Of a stretch of DNA of 64,000 bases, positions 52,911-62,081 are shown in pieces. The translations under genes and the position numbers were made by a program. Numbering within the stretch: the first letter of the stretch is position 1; every line of letters begins with the position of its first letter. Where the stretch lies: the NCBI GenBank assembly GCA_035296965.1, contig DATGZX010000355.1, positions 32,989 through 96,988 of the forward strand, given 5' to 3'. Below the pieces are notes generated by a model. That model had not been told where the DNA came from and made no database searches. It saw only the letters and a program-made list of their open reading frames with translations. Source of the stretch: DATGZX01 sp035296965 (GTDB lineage Bacteria > Planctomycetota > Planctomycetia > Gemmatales > Gemmataceae).

Positions 52911-54320
52911 ATGAGTTCCAGCATGAATCGGCGACGTTTTCTCCAGGCCTCGGCCGCCGCAGCCGGGGCAGGTTATTTCTATACCGCCGACGCCGTGTCC
53001 GCCGACCGGGTCGCAGCCGGTCCCAACGGAAAGATCCACTTCGCCGGCATCGGAGTCGGCGGCAAAGGTTACGGTGACATCACTCAAGCCGCCCGGCTTG
53101 GAGAAGTGGTCGCCCTATGCGACATCGATGAGAAAACTCTTCAGGAAGGCAAAGCAGGAAAAGAGCTTCCAAACGCCAAGCACTACTTCGATTACCGCAA
53201 GATGCTCGATGAAATGGGCAAGAACATCGACGCCGTCACGGTAAGCACGGCTGACCATTCGCACGCACCGGCCAGCATCATGGCCATGAAGATGAAAAAG
53301 CACGTCTACTGCCAGAAGCCATTGACCCATACGGTATTCGAGGCCCGCAAAATGCGCCTGGTCGCCAAGGAGATGGGAGTGGCGACGCAAATGGGTAACC
53401 AGGGCTCCGCGGCGAGCGGCCTACGCCGGGCCGTCGAGTTGATCCAGGCTGGTATTATTGGCCCTGTCCACGAAGCCCACGTTTGGACAGACCGGCCAAT
53501 CTGGCCGCAGGCGCCTCAGGTAATGGCCCGACCCGAGGGCAAGTTCGAGGTGCCGAAGCATGTACACTGGGACGGCTTTCTGGGACCGGCTCCCGAACGC
53601 CCCTATGCTCCCGGGTATCACCCCTTCGCCTGGCGCGGTTGGCTGGACTTCGGCACCGGTGCCCTTGGCGACATGGCTTGCCACACCGCCAACATGGCGT
53701 TCCGGGCTCTCAAGCTCGCCTACCCCACCAGCGTCGTCGCCGACGCCACCGACGTGAATCTGGAGACCTATCCCAGCTCGGCAAAGATAACTTTCCAATT
53801 CCCAGCCCGCGACCAGATGCCGCCGGTGTCGCTCACCTGGTACGAGGGCAAGCGCGACGGCAAGAAGCTGCTACCCCCCGAAGATCTCGTGAAGAAAGCG
53901 ATCTCCATCGACACGAGCATGAATCCTAAGCGCAAGGGCAAGCTGGTAAATAGCGGCTCCATCCTAGTTGGCGAAAAGGGGATGCTCTATTCGCCCGACG
54001 ACTACGGCTCCGAGTTCTTCCTCTACCCGGCCAAGGATTTCATGGAAGTCAACAAAACCAAGCCGGAGAAGTTGCCGATCAACGGTCGTGGCGACCCCGG
54101 CATGAAGGCTGAGTGGGTCGAAGCGATCCGGGGTGGAAAGCCCGCGTACTCCAACTTCGACTTCGCCGCCATGCTGACCGAGACCATCCTCCTGGGCAAT
54201 ATCGCCATCCGGCTGACCGGCACGAAACTGGATTGGGATGGACCGGAGCTGAAGTTCACGAACAACGACAAGGCCAACCACTTCATCCACTACGAGTACC
54301 GCAAGGGCTGGACCCTGTAG
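52911..54320 (+). CDS. Gfo/Idh/MocA-family oxidoreductase, Tat-exported
   Basis: 469 residues. A twin-arginine signal (MNRRRFLQASAAAAGAGY) precedes an NAD(P)-dependent sugar dehydrogenase fold: IHFAGIGVGGKGYGDITQAA (Rossmann loop), VTVSTADHSHAPASIMAMKM, KHVYCQKPLTHTVFEARKMR with the catalytic Lys-Pro pair, and MGNQGSAASGLRRAVELIQA. Members of this secreted type are frequent in planctomycetes and act on exported sugars. AGGAG precedes ATG 52911 by 9 nt. Substrate unknown. Confidence 0.92.
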   Translation: MSSSMNRRRFLQASAAAAGAGYFYTADAVSADRVAAGPNGKIHFAGIGVGGKGYGDITQAARLGEVVALCDIDEKTLQEGKAGKELPNAKHYFDYRKMLDEMGKNIDAVTVSTADHSHAPASIMAMKMKKHVYCQKPLTHTVFEARKMRLVAKEMGVATQMGNQGSAASGLRRAVELIQAGIIGPVHEAHVWTDRPIWPQAPQVMARPEGKFEVPKHVHWDGFLGPAPERPYAPGYHPFAWRGWLDFGTGALGDMACHTANMAFRALKLAYPTSVVADATDVNLETYPSSAKITFQFPARDQMPPVSLTWYEGKRDGKKLLPPEDLVKKAISIDTSMNPKRKGKLVNSGSILVGEKGMLYSPDDYGSEFFLYPAKDFMEVNKTKPEKLPINGRGDPGMKAEWVEAIRGGKPAYSNFDFAAMLTETILLGNIAIRLTGTKLDWDGPELKFTNNDKANHFIHYEYRKGWTL

Positions 54321-54511
54321 TCGAGAGTTGAACAGGTAATGGCATGGGCAGCATGGCTGGGTGTCGCTCAACCAGCCACGCTGCCCATCCGCGTTCTTGG
54401 CCGGGATTGGGCTATGCGTCTGGCGTCACGCCCAGAATGATGTCGAAACGCGCCGTTTCTCGGCGCATGCGGAGCCTCTCAAGCTTCCGTCGAGATCGGG
54501 CCGTGGAATGC

Positions 54512-56917
54512 CTATTTCTGTGCTGGCGGTTTACCAGCTGGTGGCTTCTCTGCCGGCTTCTTTTCGGGCGGTTTCGCAGGTGGCTTCGCTGGCGGCGGCA
54601 GGGGCGGCGCCACGGCCATCTCCGGATCGAAGGTGACAGATTGGAACGCGGACGCATTCGCCACCACGGGCGTCCGGAAAGCTCCGTTGAACTGACAATT
54701 GAGCACCTGGATATGCTCGTTTACTCTGGGGTCGGCGATGTTCGGCAAAACCGTGAACGCCAGTGCGGCTTCCTTCACGGTTTCGGTGTTGTTGATTTGG
54801 AGATTGCGCAAAATCACCGGCTTGGCCGAAGTCCCTGCGCAATTCGCGAAGACAATACCATAGCGTTTGAAGCCCTTTAGGCGCAGATCTTCCATCCTGA
54901 GGTCCGGGCAATTGCCGGAGATCTCGATGATCTCATCCACCTTGTTGCGGCCGTCGAATGCGATGCCTTTCAGCTTTAAGCCGCGAACTCCGCTCACGTG
55001 CAGAAGGTGGTTCCCTGCCCCACCCGCCTCCGGAAAACGCCACTCCACCAGTTTTCCTGGGGGTGCCTCAATGGTCACGTCAAACTTGCGATTCAGCGTG
55101 AGCTGCTCCTCAATCATGTCATCCGTGATCACAATGTGATCGCCCGGCCTAGCCCGGGCCAGCGCACTGTCGACGCTGGTAAACTCGTTGGTGCGTCCTG
55201 CCTTATTCACCAAAAGGTGGGACGGAGGCTTGGGGGGGGAGGGTTTAATTTCGTCTCTGGAGGGACCGGGCCAGAGCCAGATCGCGATCACGGCGAGTGC
55301 GAAGATGACGCCGCCAACAATAGCCGAGATCCAAATGAGCTGCTGGTGAGTCAAATTGTCCCAAGGCAGCTGCTTTCGCGGCGGCTGTCTTTTGGTTGGC
55401 GGCTTCCTTGGCGAACGCGGCAGCGTATCGCTCATAGCCGACATTTCTTGAGTATCCGGGGCCAGCTTCTCCCAGGGTAGACTTTCTTCATCCTCGGCCG
55501 GCTGGGGAGCGGGTTTCTTGGGCGCGCCATTATCGCCTGGACCTGTCTGTCCCTTGGGCGCGGCAACGACCTTCGGAGGCGCGCCCAAGTTTTCGAAGGG
55601 TTTCGGCTGGGCGCTCAGCGCAACCGGCGCGGAGACCGAAGGCGCTGCGATCGGTTCCTTCGCCTGGAAGCTCGGCGGCAGTCCCTTGGATGGCGGCGGC
55701 GCCGTTGGCTTGCCGGGCAAGTCCCAATTCCGGCGTGGCTTCGAGGGCGCCGGGGCAGGAGTCGCGGGACCCGGCGGCGGCGTTCGAGGACCGGCCTTGC
55801 TTACCGCGCTAGCCTCCACGGTACTCGCCGGTGAGGCGGCAGGGCTGAGCTGCGGCATTTCCTTGGTGTCCGGCGGAGCAATCGGCGTTTCTGTCCACGG
55901 AGCGAGCGCCTCGGCGACCTCCAGCGGAGTTTGGTAGCGGTGCGCCGGATCCTTGGCCATCATCTTCTCGATGATTGCGGCCATCGCCTCGGGCACGGCA
56001 GGCTGCAGTGCGCGAATCGGCTTCGGCTGCCGCGTCTGGTGCCAGATCAATTTTTGCGCGACCGTCCCTTCACTGAACGGCGTGCGTCCGGTGAGGCAGA
56101 AATAGAACGTAGCCCCCAGGCTGTAGATGTCGGCGCGGATGTCGACGCTATGGCTATCGAGGGCTTGTTCCGGTGCGAGGTAGTCGGCAGTGCCCAGGAC
56201 GTTCTCGTCGTACTTTTTCGTGAGGAGATCTTCCTCGTCGTTGAAGAATCGCGCCAGGCCCATGTCGAGCACCTTGACCGTTCCGGTGCGATCGACCAGA
56301 AGGTTGCCGGGCTTGATGTCGCGGTGCACCAACCCAGCTGCCTCATGGGCGTGCTGCAGGCCCAGGGCGGACTGGCTGATGTAGTGCGCGCTCCTTATGG
56401 GACCGAGCGGGCCGACCTTTTTGACAAGCTCCTGCAAGCTCGAGCCGTCGACATACTCCATCACCAGGAAGTGCAGATTATCATCCTGGTCGATATCATA
56501 GGCGCGAACAATGTTGGGATGATCGAGGGCAGCAACGGCGCGCGCCTCGCGATAGAAACGCTCAAGGGAGGCGGGATCGCTCGCCTTGGCCGTAGGCAAT
56601 ACTTTCACCGCGGCCCGGCGGCGCATGAACTTGTGCTCGCACAGGTAAACGCTTCCCATGCCTCCTGTGCCGATGCGCTCGAGTACTTTGTATTTGCCGA
56701 TGGTGAAACGCCGCCAGCGGCCTTGAAGGAATTGCTCAGCCTGAAAATGGGTGAGAATCCCATCCCGGACGAGAATGCCTGCCAGTTTTGCAGGTGTCGC
56801 AGGAAGAGAACCTGCGGCCCGGATTTTCTCCAGGTACGCATCGAGTCGTTTGGATTCCACGACGGCGCTCTTGCGCACCAGGTCGAGGAACTCCTCGTTG
56901 TTAGAGGGCGCCGCCAT
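54512..56917 (-). CDS. Transmembrane Ser/Thr protein kinase with beta-helix-like external domain
   Basis: 801 residues from ATG 56917 (GAGGTC upstream). Residues ~75-335 are a Hanks-type kinase: YKVLERIGTGGMGSVYLCEH (G-loop), AAVKVL (Lys), GLVHRDIKPGNLLVDR (catalytic loop), VKVLDMGLAR (DMG in place of DFG) and GTADYLAPEQALDSHSVDIR. A long Pro/Ala-rich linker leads to one transmembrane helix (about 530-555) and an outside C-terminal domain with parallel beta-helix-like repeats (GVRGLKLKGIAFDGRNKVDE). The tail is KPPA-repeat rich. Substrates unknown; an FHA protein (8134-8655) is a conceivable partner. Confidence 0.93.
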   Translation of the reverse strand: MAAPSNNEEFLDLVRKSAVVESKRLDAYLEKIRAAGSLPATPAKLAGILVRDGILTHFQAEQFLQGRWRRFTIGKYKVLERIGTGGMGSVYLCEHKFMRRRAAVKVLPTAKASDPASLERFYREARAVAALDHPNIVRAYDIDQDDNLHFLVMEYVDGSSLQELVKKVGPLGPIRSAHYISQSALGLQHAHEAAGLVHRDIKPGNLLVDRTGTVKVLDMGLARFFNDEEDLLTKKYDENVLGTADYLAPEQALDSHSVDIRADIYSLGATFYFCLTGRTPFSEGTVAQKLIWHQTRQPKPIRALQPAVPEAMAAIIEKMMAKDPAHRYQTPLEVAEALAPWTETPIAPPDTKEMPQLSPAASPASTVEASAVSKAGPRTPPPGPATPAPAPSKPRRNWDLPGKPTAPPPSKGLPPSFQAKEPIAAPSVSAPVALSAQPKPFENLGAPPKVVAAPKGQTGPGDNGAPKKPAPQPAEDEESLPWEKLAPDTQEMSAMSDTLPRSPRKPPTKRQPPRKQLPWDNLTHQQLIWISAIVGGVIFALAVIAIWLWPGPSRDEIKPSPPKPPSHLLVNKAGRTNEFTSVDSALARARPGDHIVITDDMIEEQLTLNRKFDVTIEAPPGKLVEWRFPEAGGAGNHLLHVSGVRGLKLKGIAFDGRNKVDEIIEISGNCPDLRMEDLRLKGFKRYGIVFANCAGTSAKPVILRNLQINNTETVKEAALAFTVLPNIADPRVNEHIQVLNCQFNGAFRTPVVANASAFQSVTFDPEMAVAPPLPPPAKPPAKPPEKKPAEKPPAGKPPAQK

Positions 56918-57270
56918 TTGCTGACCTCGCGGACGCAGCAAGCCTCCCGCCGCTTGCTGGGATTACCCTATCCTTCAACGATTGCGAATCTAGCAAGGAA
57001 AGGCTTCAGGCGTCTTTCCATCGTTCAGTATACGATATGAACGCCGAACCGGTTGTCCTTACTGCTTTTCTGGCACCAATAGAGTGTGCCAATCCGGTGC
57101 CTTCCTTGCAAGTGCTAGCCATTTTTTTCTCTATTTTCCTGAGGGACGCCTCCCAATCCTACCAAGCGCCCCGAGGAGGGCAAGGCCTGGCCATTCCACT
57201 TGCGCCCGGTGCACAGCTGCAAATCGCGGGCATTCGGCGTCGGGCGAGGCTGGGCGGCGGCAACCATTCC
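56918..57270. other. Intergenic stretch without recognised features
   Basis: 353 bp upstream of the kinase gene and downstream of the transsulfuration operon. No reading frame with recognisable sequence and no strong hairpin was seen. It should hold the kinase promoter on the minus strand. Confidence 0.4.
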
Positions 57271-58425
57271 TCAAGCAAGGGCCTGGCGCAGGTCGGCCTG
57301 CAGGTCGCTCACGTCCTCGATGCCGACGCTCAAGCGGACCAGACCGTCGTCGATGCCGCGTGCCTGGCGAATCTCGGCCGGGATGCTGGCGTGCGTCATC
57401 GTTGCGGGATGGCCAATCAGCGATTCGACGCCGCCCAGGCTCTCAGCCAAGCTGAATAATTTAGTTCGCGTCAACATGCGCAGGGCTGCGTCTTTGCCGC
57501 CTTTCAGGTGAATGCTGATCATGCCGCCGAAGTCGCGCATCTGCCGCCGCGCCATTTCATGCCCGGGGTGACTGGGCAAGCCCGGATAGTAAATTCTTTG
57601 TACGCGGGGGTGTTCTGCCAACCAGGTTGCCAGCTGGCGAGCGTTAGCGCAGTGGCGTTCCATGCGCACCGCCAGCGTCTTGATGCCGCGCAGCGTAAGC
57701 CAGGAGTCAAACGGTCCGGGCACACCACCCGCTGCGTTCTGGAAGAACGCGACGGGTTGCAGCAACTCCCGGCTGCCAATGACGGCTCCGCCAATCACGT
57801 CGGAGTGGCCTCCGAGATACTTGGTCGTGCTGTGTACGACGAGGTCGGCGCCGAAACGGAGAGGCTGTTGAAGGAATGGCGAGGCAAACGTGTTGTCGAC
57901 GGCCAGGACCGCGCCTGCTCGGTGGGCCAGGCTGGCGATCGCGGCGATGTCCAGGATCTGCAAGAGCGGGTTCGTCGGCGTCTCGATCCAGACCAGTCGA
58001 GTCCTGGGCGTGATGATCTGAGAGAATCCCGAGGGGCTCGCATCTTCCGTGTAGTGGCTCACCACTCCCCAGGTTTTGAAGACGCGTTCCAGGAGCCGGT
58101 AGGTGCCGCCGTACAGGTCCGCCGCGGCAGCGACTTCATCTCCCGGTTTGAGCAGCGAAAGCACGGCCGTGGTTGCTGCGAGACCCGATGCGAAGGCCAG
58201 CCCGCGCTCGCCCCCTTCCAGGGCCGCCAGACATGTCTCCAGTGCAGTGCGCGTGGGATTGCCGCTGCGCGAGTATTCGTAGCCCTTGTGATGCCCCGGA
58301 GATTCCTGGGTGTAGGTGGACGTGGCGTAGATCGGCACCACAGTGGCCCCGGTTGCGGGATCGGCATCCTGCCCCGCGTGAATGGCCAATGTGGAAAAAC
58401 CGAAATCGGGTTGTGCATCAGCCAT
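57271..58425 (-). CDS. Cystathionine gamma-synthase/gamma-lyase (Cys/Met PLP enzyme)
   Basis: 384 residues. Cys/Met-metabolism PLP enzyme: FSTLAIHAGQDADPATGATV, YEYSRSGNPTRTALETCLAA, VDNTFASPFLQQPLRFGADL and the PLP lysine in VHSTTKYLGGHSDVIGG. Both MetB and MccB/CGL share these features; the cystathionine beta-synthase 110 bp upstream in the same direction favours a gamma-lyase role in converting homocysteine to cysteine. The ATG at 58425 is 6 nt after GGGAG. Confidence 0.93.
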   Translation of the reverse strand: MADAQPDFGFSTLAIHAGQDADPATGATVVPIYATSTYTQESPGHHKGYEYSRSGNPTRTALETCLAALEGGERGLAFASGLAATTAVLSLLKPGDEVAAAADLYGGTYRLLERVFKTWGVVSHYTEDASPSGFSQIITPRTRLVWIETPTNPLLQILDIAAIASLAHRAGAVLAVDNTFASPFLQQPLRFGADLVVHSTTKYLGGHSDVIGGAVIGSRELLQPVAFFQNAAGGVPGPFDSWLTLRGIKTLAVRMERHCANARQLATWLAEHPRVQRIYYPGLPSHPGHEMARRQMRDFGGMISIHLKGGKDAALRMLTRTKLFSLAESLGGVESLIGHPATMTHASIPAEIRQARGIDDGLVRLSVGIEDVSDLQADLRQALA

Positions 58426-58535
58426 CAGCATCTCCCATCGGATATTATCATCGTTGCTCTCGTTCCCAGGCGGAGCATGCGAACGAGGATAACGAGGATA
58501 AGAATCGATTTTACCAGGTAAGCCCCGTCATCCTG

Positions 58536-59885
58536 TCAACGCTTACGCTCCTTGTTCCAGTAGTGGATCAAATCGATGCGGGTGATGATATCAAGGACCC
58601 TGCCGTTCGCCACGGCCAGAACGCCCGTGTTGCCCGCCATCAACAAGCGGTAGGCTTCATCTAGGTGCACGGTGGGATCGAGTTGCGGCAGCGGCTTGGC
58701 CATGATCTCGCCCACTTTGACTTCCGCGGGATCCCTGTCGTCGTGAAGGACGCGAGCCAGCGTAACTTCATGCACGCTGCCAACCGGCTTGCCGTCCTGC
58801 AAGACCGGCAACTGAGAGATGCCTACGGATTGTAGCAGCTCGATGGCCTCGGCAGCGCTGGTCTCCGGGTTGATGGTGACCAGCTGCCGCGTGCCACGCG
58901 TCCGCATCAAGTCGCCAATGGAATGGATGGGCTGGGCATTCCAGAGAAGCTTGTTTTCCGCCAGCCAGGCATCGTCAAAGCACTTGCTGAGGTAATTTCG
59001 TCCCGTGTCGGCACAGAGCGCTACGACCAGGTGCTCGCCGGTCAACCGTCGAGCATAGCGTAGCGCCGCTGCGACAGCGGTGCCGCTGGAGCCGCCTACC
59101 AGGATACCTTCCCGCCTGGCGAGAGAACGGGCCGTATGGAAAGACTCCGCATCACCCACGCGGACCCAATCGTCGACGAGCTGGCTGTTGAAGGTCTTCG
59201 GTACGAAATCTTCGCCGATGCCTTCCACTTTCCAGGGCTGGGGCACGCCGCCGGACAGCACCGAGCCCTCGGGATCGGCACCGACAATTCTGACCTCCGA
59301 GTTCCTTTCCTTGAGATACCGGGCCACGCCTGAAAGAGTGCCGCCCGTGCCAACGCCTGCCACGAAGGCGGTGAGTTGACCCTCGGTTTGCTCCCAAATC
59401 TCGGGCCCGGTTGTGCGATAGTGAATCTCCGGGTTGGCCAGATTGCTGAACTGGTTGGGCCGCCAAGCCCCTGGAACCTCGCGAGCCAGGCGGTCGGCCA
59501 CGCCGTTATAGCTGTCGGGAGAATCGGGTGCCAAGTTCGTCGGCGTGATGACGACTTCCGCGCCGTAAGCCTTCAGCAGGCTTACCTTTTCGCTGCTCAT
59601 TTTATCCGGCAAGACGAAGATGCAGCGATAGCCCTTGACAGCCGCCGTCATCGCCAGCCCGACGCCGGTATTGCCAGCCGTGGCCTCGATGATGGTGCTG
59701 CCCGGCCGCAGCCAGCCGCGGCGCTCGGCTTCCGCGATCATGGCCAGGCCGACCCGATCCTTGACGCTGCCACCCGGATTGAGCGACTCGAGTTTGACAT
59801 ACACCCGCGCCTGGAGTCCTTCCGACAGGCGCCGCAGTTGCACGAGAGGCGTTCGCCCCACAGATTGGAGGATCGTTTCCTGCAT
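58536..59885 (-). CDS. Cystathionine beta-synthase with tandem CBS domains
   Basis: 449 residues. The PLP domain (residues 1-320) has the Lys in ESLNPGGSVKDRVGLAMIAE, EATAGNTGVGLAMTAAVKGY, VAGVGTGGTLSGVARYLKER and ILVGGSSGTAVAAALRYARR. Two CBS domains follow (~335-445), as in eukaryotic-type CBS regulated by SAM or nucleotides. There is no N-terminal heme segment. With the gamma-lyase gene it forms a reverse transsulfuration operon (serine + homocysteine to cysteine). Confidence 0.94.
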   Translation of the reverse strand: MQETILQSVGRTPLVQLRRLSEGLQARVYVKLESLNPGGSVKDRVGLAMIAEAERRGWLRPGSTIIEATAGNTGVGLAMTAAVKGYRCIFVLPDKMSSEKVSLLKAYGAEVVITPTNLAPDSPDSYNGVADRLAREVPGAWRPNQFSNLANPEIHYRTTGPEIWEQTEGQLTAFVAGVGTGGTLSGVARYLKERNSEVRIVGADPEGSVLSGGVPQPWKVEGIGEDFVPKTFNSQLVDDWVRVGDAESFHTARSLARREGILVGGSSGTAVAAALRYARRLTGEHLVVALCADTGRNYLSKCFDDAWLAENKLLWNAQPIHSIGDLMRTRGTRQLVTINPETSAAEAIELLQSVGISQLPVLQDGKPVGSVHEVTLARVLHDDRDPAEVKVGEIMAKPLPQLDPTVHLDEAYRLLMAGNTGVLAVANGRVLDIITRIDLIHYWNKERKR

Positions 59886-60121
59886 TGGCTTCCTCGAATT
59901 GATTCACGACCTGGGCTGGCCATCCTGCCGCGCTCTCATTTTCCCTTCCGATAGGCCAAGAGAGCAAGGCGAGTATAGAATGGGGGGCGAGCCATCTCCG
60001 CAATTAGGCATATTTGGCTCGATCGTTGATTGCCCGAATTCGCAGCAATCGTTACCATGACACAGGGCATGGGAATCAGGACCCTGTGCAAAGGCCAATC
60101 ATTCAAAGCCGACAACAGACA

Positions 60122-61093
60122 ATGCCGTTGCCACGTCAGACGGTCGTACTGCTCCAGGCGGCCCGCCAGCTGGTCCAGGAAATGCCGGCCGACGCGGTGT
60201 TGCTTCTCACGGAAACGAATCTTGACTGGCCGACGGTCCTGGAGCATTTAGGGGGCTGCCGCCTCCTTGTGGCGGCCCAGGACAGCCACCTGACGAAACG
60301 ACTCAAGGAGGAGCACGGCCTGACCGTTCTCGATATCGATCCCGGCCCAACCCCGACCCAGGAACGCATGAGCCTCGCTCTGCTCGAGGCAGTGGCCAAC
60401 GAAAAGCTCCAGTCGGGAGCAGACGTGGTGGCACTTTACAACGGTATCGAGGCCGAGGAGGGGAAGCCGGAACACATTGATAGCCTCAGCGTCATCCATC
60501 TGGGCGAGCATCTGGAACGCCTCAGCGCCCAGGAGCTGCGCAAGCTCGATACCAAGGTTCCCCTGGAAACCTTGCGGGCCGTCGTCGATTTGGCTGCGGC
60601 CATCGGCCGCGAAGGACGCGAGGGCAAGCCGGTCGGCACCATGTTTGTCGTCGGTGACACGCGCAAGGTCCTGAGCATGGCTCGACCGATCAATTTCAAC
60701 CCGTTCCGGGGCTATAGTGCACCCGAGCGAGACATCCGCGACCGCAAGGTTCGCGAGCAGATCAAGGACATTGCCCAGCTCGAAGGGGCATTGATCATTC
60801 GCCGGGACGGAGTCGCGGTTGCCGCGTGCATGTACCTGGACGTGCTGGCCGAGGGTATCACGCTCAGCAAAGGCCTGGGCAGCCGACACTGGGCGGCGGC
60901 GGCAATCAGCCAGAAGACCGACGCTATCGCCGTGGCGGTCAGCCAGTCCTCCGGGACCGTGCGCATCTTCCAGGATGGCAAGCTGGTGCTGCGCATCGAG
61001 CCACTGGCCCGGCCGCTCATCTGGCGCCACTTCGAAATGGAGACGCAAGAGACCGACGGCTTGACAACTCCGGTGGTGGGATCGCAGAGTTGA
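60122..61093 (+). CDS. Diadenylate cyclase-domain protein (DacZ-like) with altered motifs
   Basis: 323 residues. The C-terminal ~130 residues resemble a DisA_N diadenylate cyclase domain, which would make c-di-AMP: QLEGALIIRRDGVAVAACMY, LSKGLGSRHWAAAAISQKTD, AIAVAVSQSSGTVRIFQDGK. The usual DGA motif is EGA here (E221) and RHR is RHW (R255-W257). The N-terminal ~165 residues form an alpha/beta domain (LLLTETNLDWPTVLEHLGGC and similar) rather than the DisA helix-hairpin part, which matches the archaeal DacZ layout. The ATG at 60122 has no strong ribosome-binding site. Confidence 0.72.
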   Translation: MPLPRQTVVLLQAARQLVQEMPADAVLLLTETNLDWPTVLEHLGGCRLLVAAQDSHLTKRLKEEHGLTVLDIDPGPTPTQERMSLALLEAVANEKLQSGADVVALYNGIEAEEGKPEHIDSLSVIHLGEHLERLSAQELRKLDTKVPLETLRAVVDLAAAIGREGREGKPVGTMFVVGDTRKVLSMARPINFNPFRGYSAPERDIRDRKVREQIKDIAQLEGALIIRRDGVAVAACMYLDVLAEGITLSKGLGSRHWAAAAISQKTDAIAVAVSQSSGTVRIFQDGKLVLRIEPLARPLIWRHFEMETQETDGLTTPVVGSQS

Positions 61094-61282
61094 GCCAACC
61101 AACGCATTTCAAAATCGCGAAAGCCCTGCTTGTAGCCCTCGTGCCAAGCTGCGTTGGGCGTAACCGATTCAGGATGTTATAATCCATGAATGTTGGCTCG
61201 ACAAAGGCCCCGCTGGTCGTTTCTCGGGGGTTGCTAAGCTTAAAGAAAAGGTATCCAACGAGTAGGTTTTGGAATAGATAAT

Positions 61283-61657
61283 ATGACCCCTGTTGTTCCC
61301 TTTCCACAAGTCACCGAACAACTTCTCCAAGAAGCTGTCCGGCGTATTTGTGCCGTGAGCTCGCCGGAAAAGATCGTCCTGTTCGGCTCGCACGCGCGCG
61401 GGAACGCTCGTCCCGATAGCGACCTCGACTTGTTGATCATCGAGGAGTCGGATCTGCCCCGGCATCGGCGACCAGCGCGGTACCGACTAGCGCTACTCGG
61501 TATGTTCCCTGCCAAGGACATTGTTGTGTGGACGCCCGCAGAAGTCGAACGCTGGCGTGACGTGGGGAATGCATTCATTACCAGCATCCTGGCCGAGGGC
61601 AGGGTCCTTTATGAGCGATTACGCCAGCCTGACACGCGGATGGCTGCTCAAAGCTGA
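61283..61657 (+). CDS. Minimal nucleotidyltransferase (MntA-like) of an MNT/HEPN pair
   Basis: 124 residues. The nucleotidyltransferase motif is clear: KIVLFGSHARGNARPDSDLD, LLIIEE, giving the GSxARG and SDxDL signature with two metal-binding Asp. In MntA/HepT systems such an enzyme AMPylates and neutralises the HEPN RNase. The HEPN reading frame begins 47 nt before this stop codon, in another frame. No strong ribosome-binding site. Confidence 0.85.
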   Translation: MTPVVPFPQVTEQLLQEAVRRICAVSSPEKIVLFGSHARGNARPDSDLDLLIIEESDLPRHRRPARYRLALLGMFPAKDIVVWTPAEVERWRDVGNAFITSILAEGRVLYERLRQPDTRMAAQS

Positions 61658-62023
61658 CAGCGACCTGGCAGGCGCCCGTGCGCCATCCTGGCGACCTCCG
61701 GCCCGTATGACACGGCCTGTTTTCACGCGCAGCAGGCGATCGAGAAGACCTTCAAGGCATTTCTTGCCTACCACCAGAAGCCAATCCCACGCACACACGA
61801 TCTCGAAGAGTTAGCGCGGCTCAGTCAAGGGCTCGAGCCGTCATTGACCTTGCCAATGCTGGAACTGGCCAACGCCAGCGACTACGCGGTGCAACTACGG
61901 TATGACATGGACGTTTGGCCAACGCGGGACGAGGCTCAAGAAGCTTTATTATTGGCCGAGCGGATGCTGGCGGCGGTGCTCGTCCAACTTCCACCGACAG
62001 CCCATCCCAAACCAAGCCCGTGA
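61611..62023 (+). pseudogene. HEPN-domain protein, frameshifted
   Basis: From ATG 61611 the frame reads MSDYASLTRGWLLKADSDLA and GAR (23 codons, to 61679). After skipping GC at 61680-61681, the frame resumes as AILATSGPYDTACFHAQQAI, EKTFKAFLAYHQKPIPRTHD, LEELARLSQGLEPS, and ends at TGA 62021-62023. This is a typical HEPN (PF05168-like) protein of about 136 residues. The break looks like a 2-nt GC duplication (GCGC) giving an early switch of frame; it could also be a sequencing error. Confidence 0.75.
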
Positions 62024-62081
62024 AGTTACCTTCCGTGCATTCCCGCGCTAGGCGCGCAGCTTCGAAAAACGGTGCCCCCGT

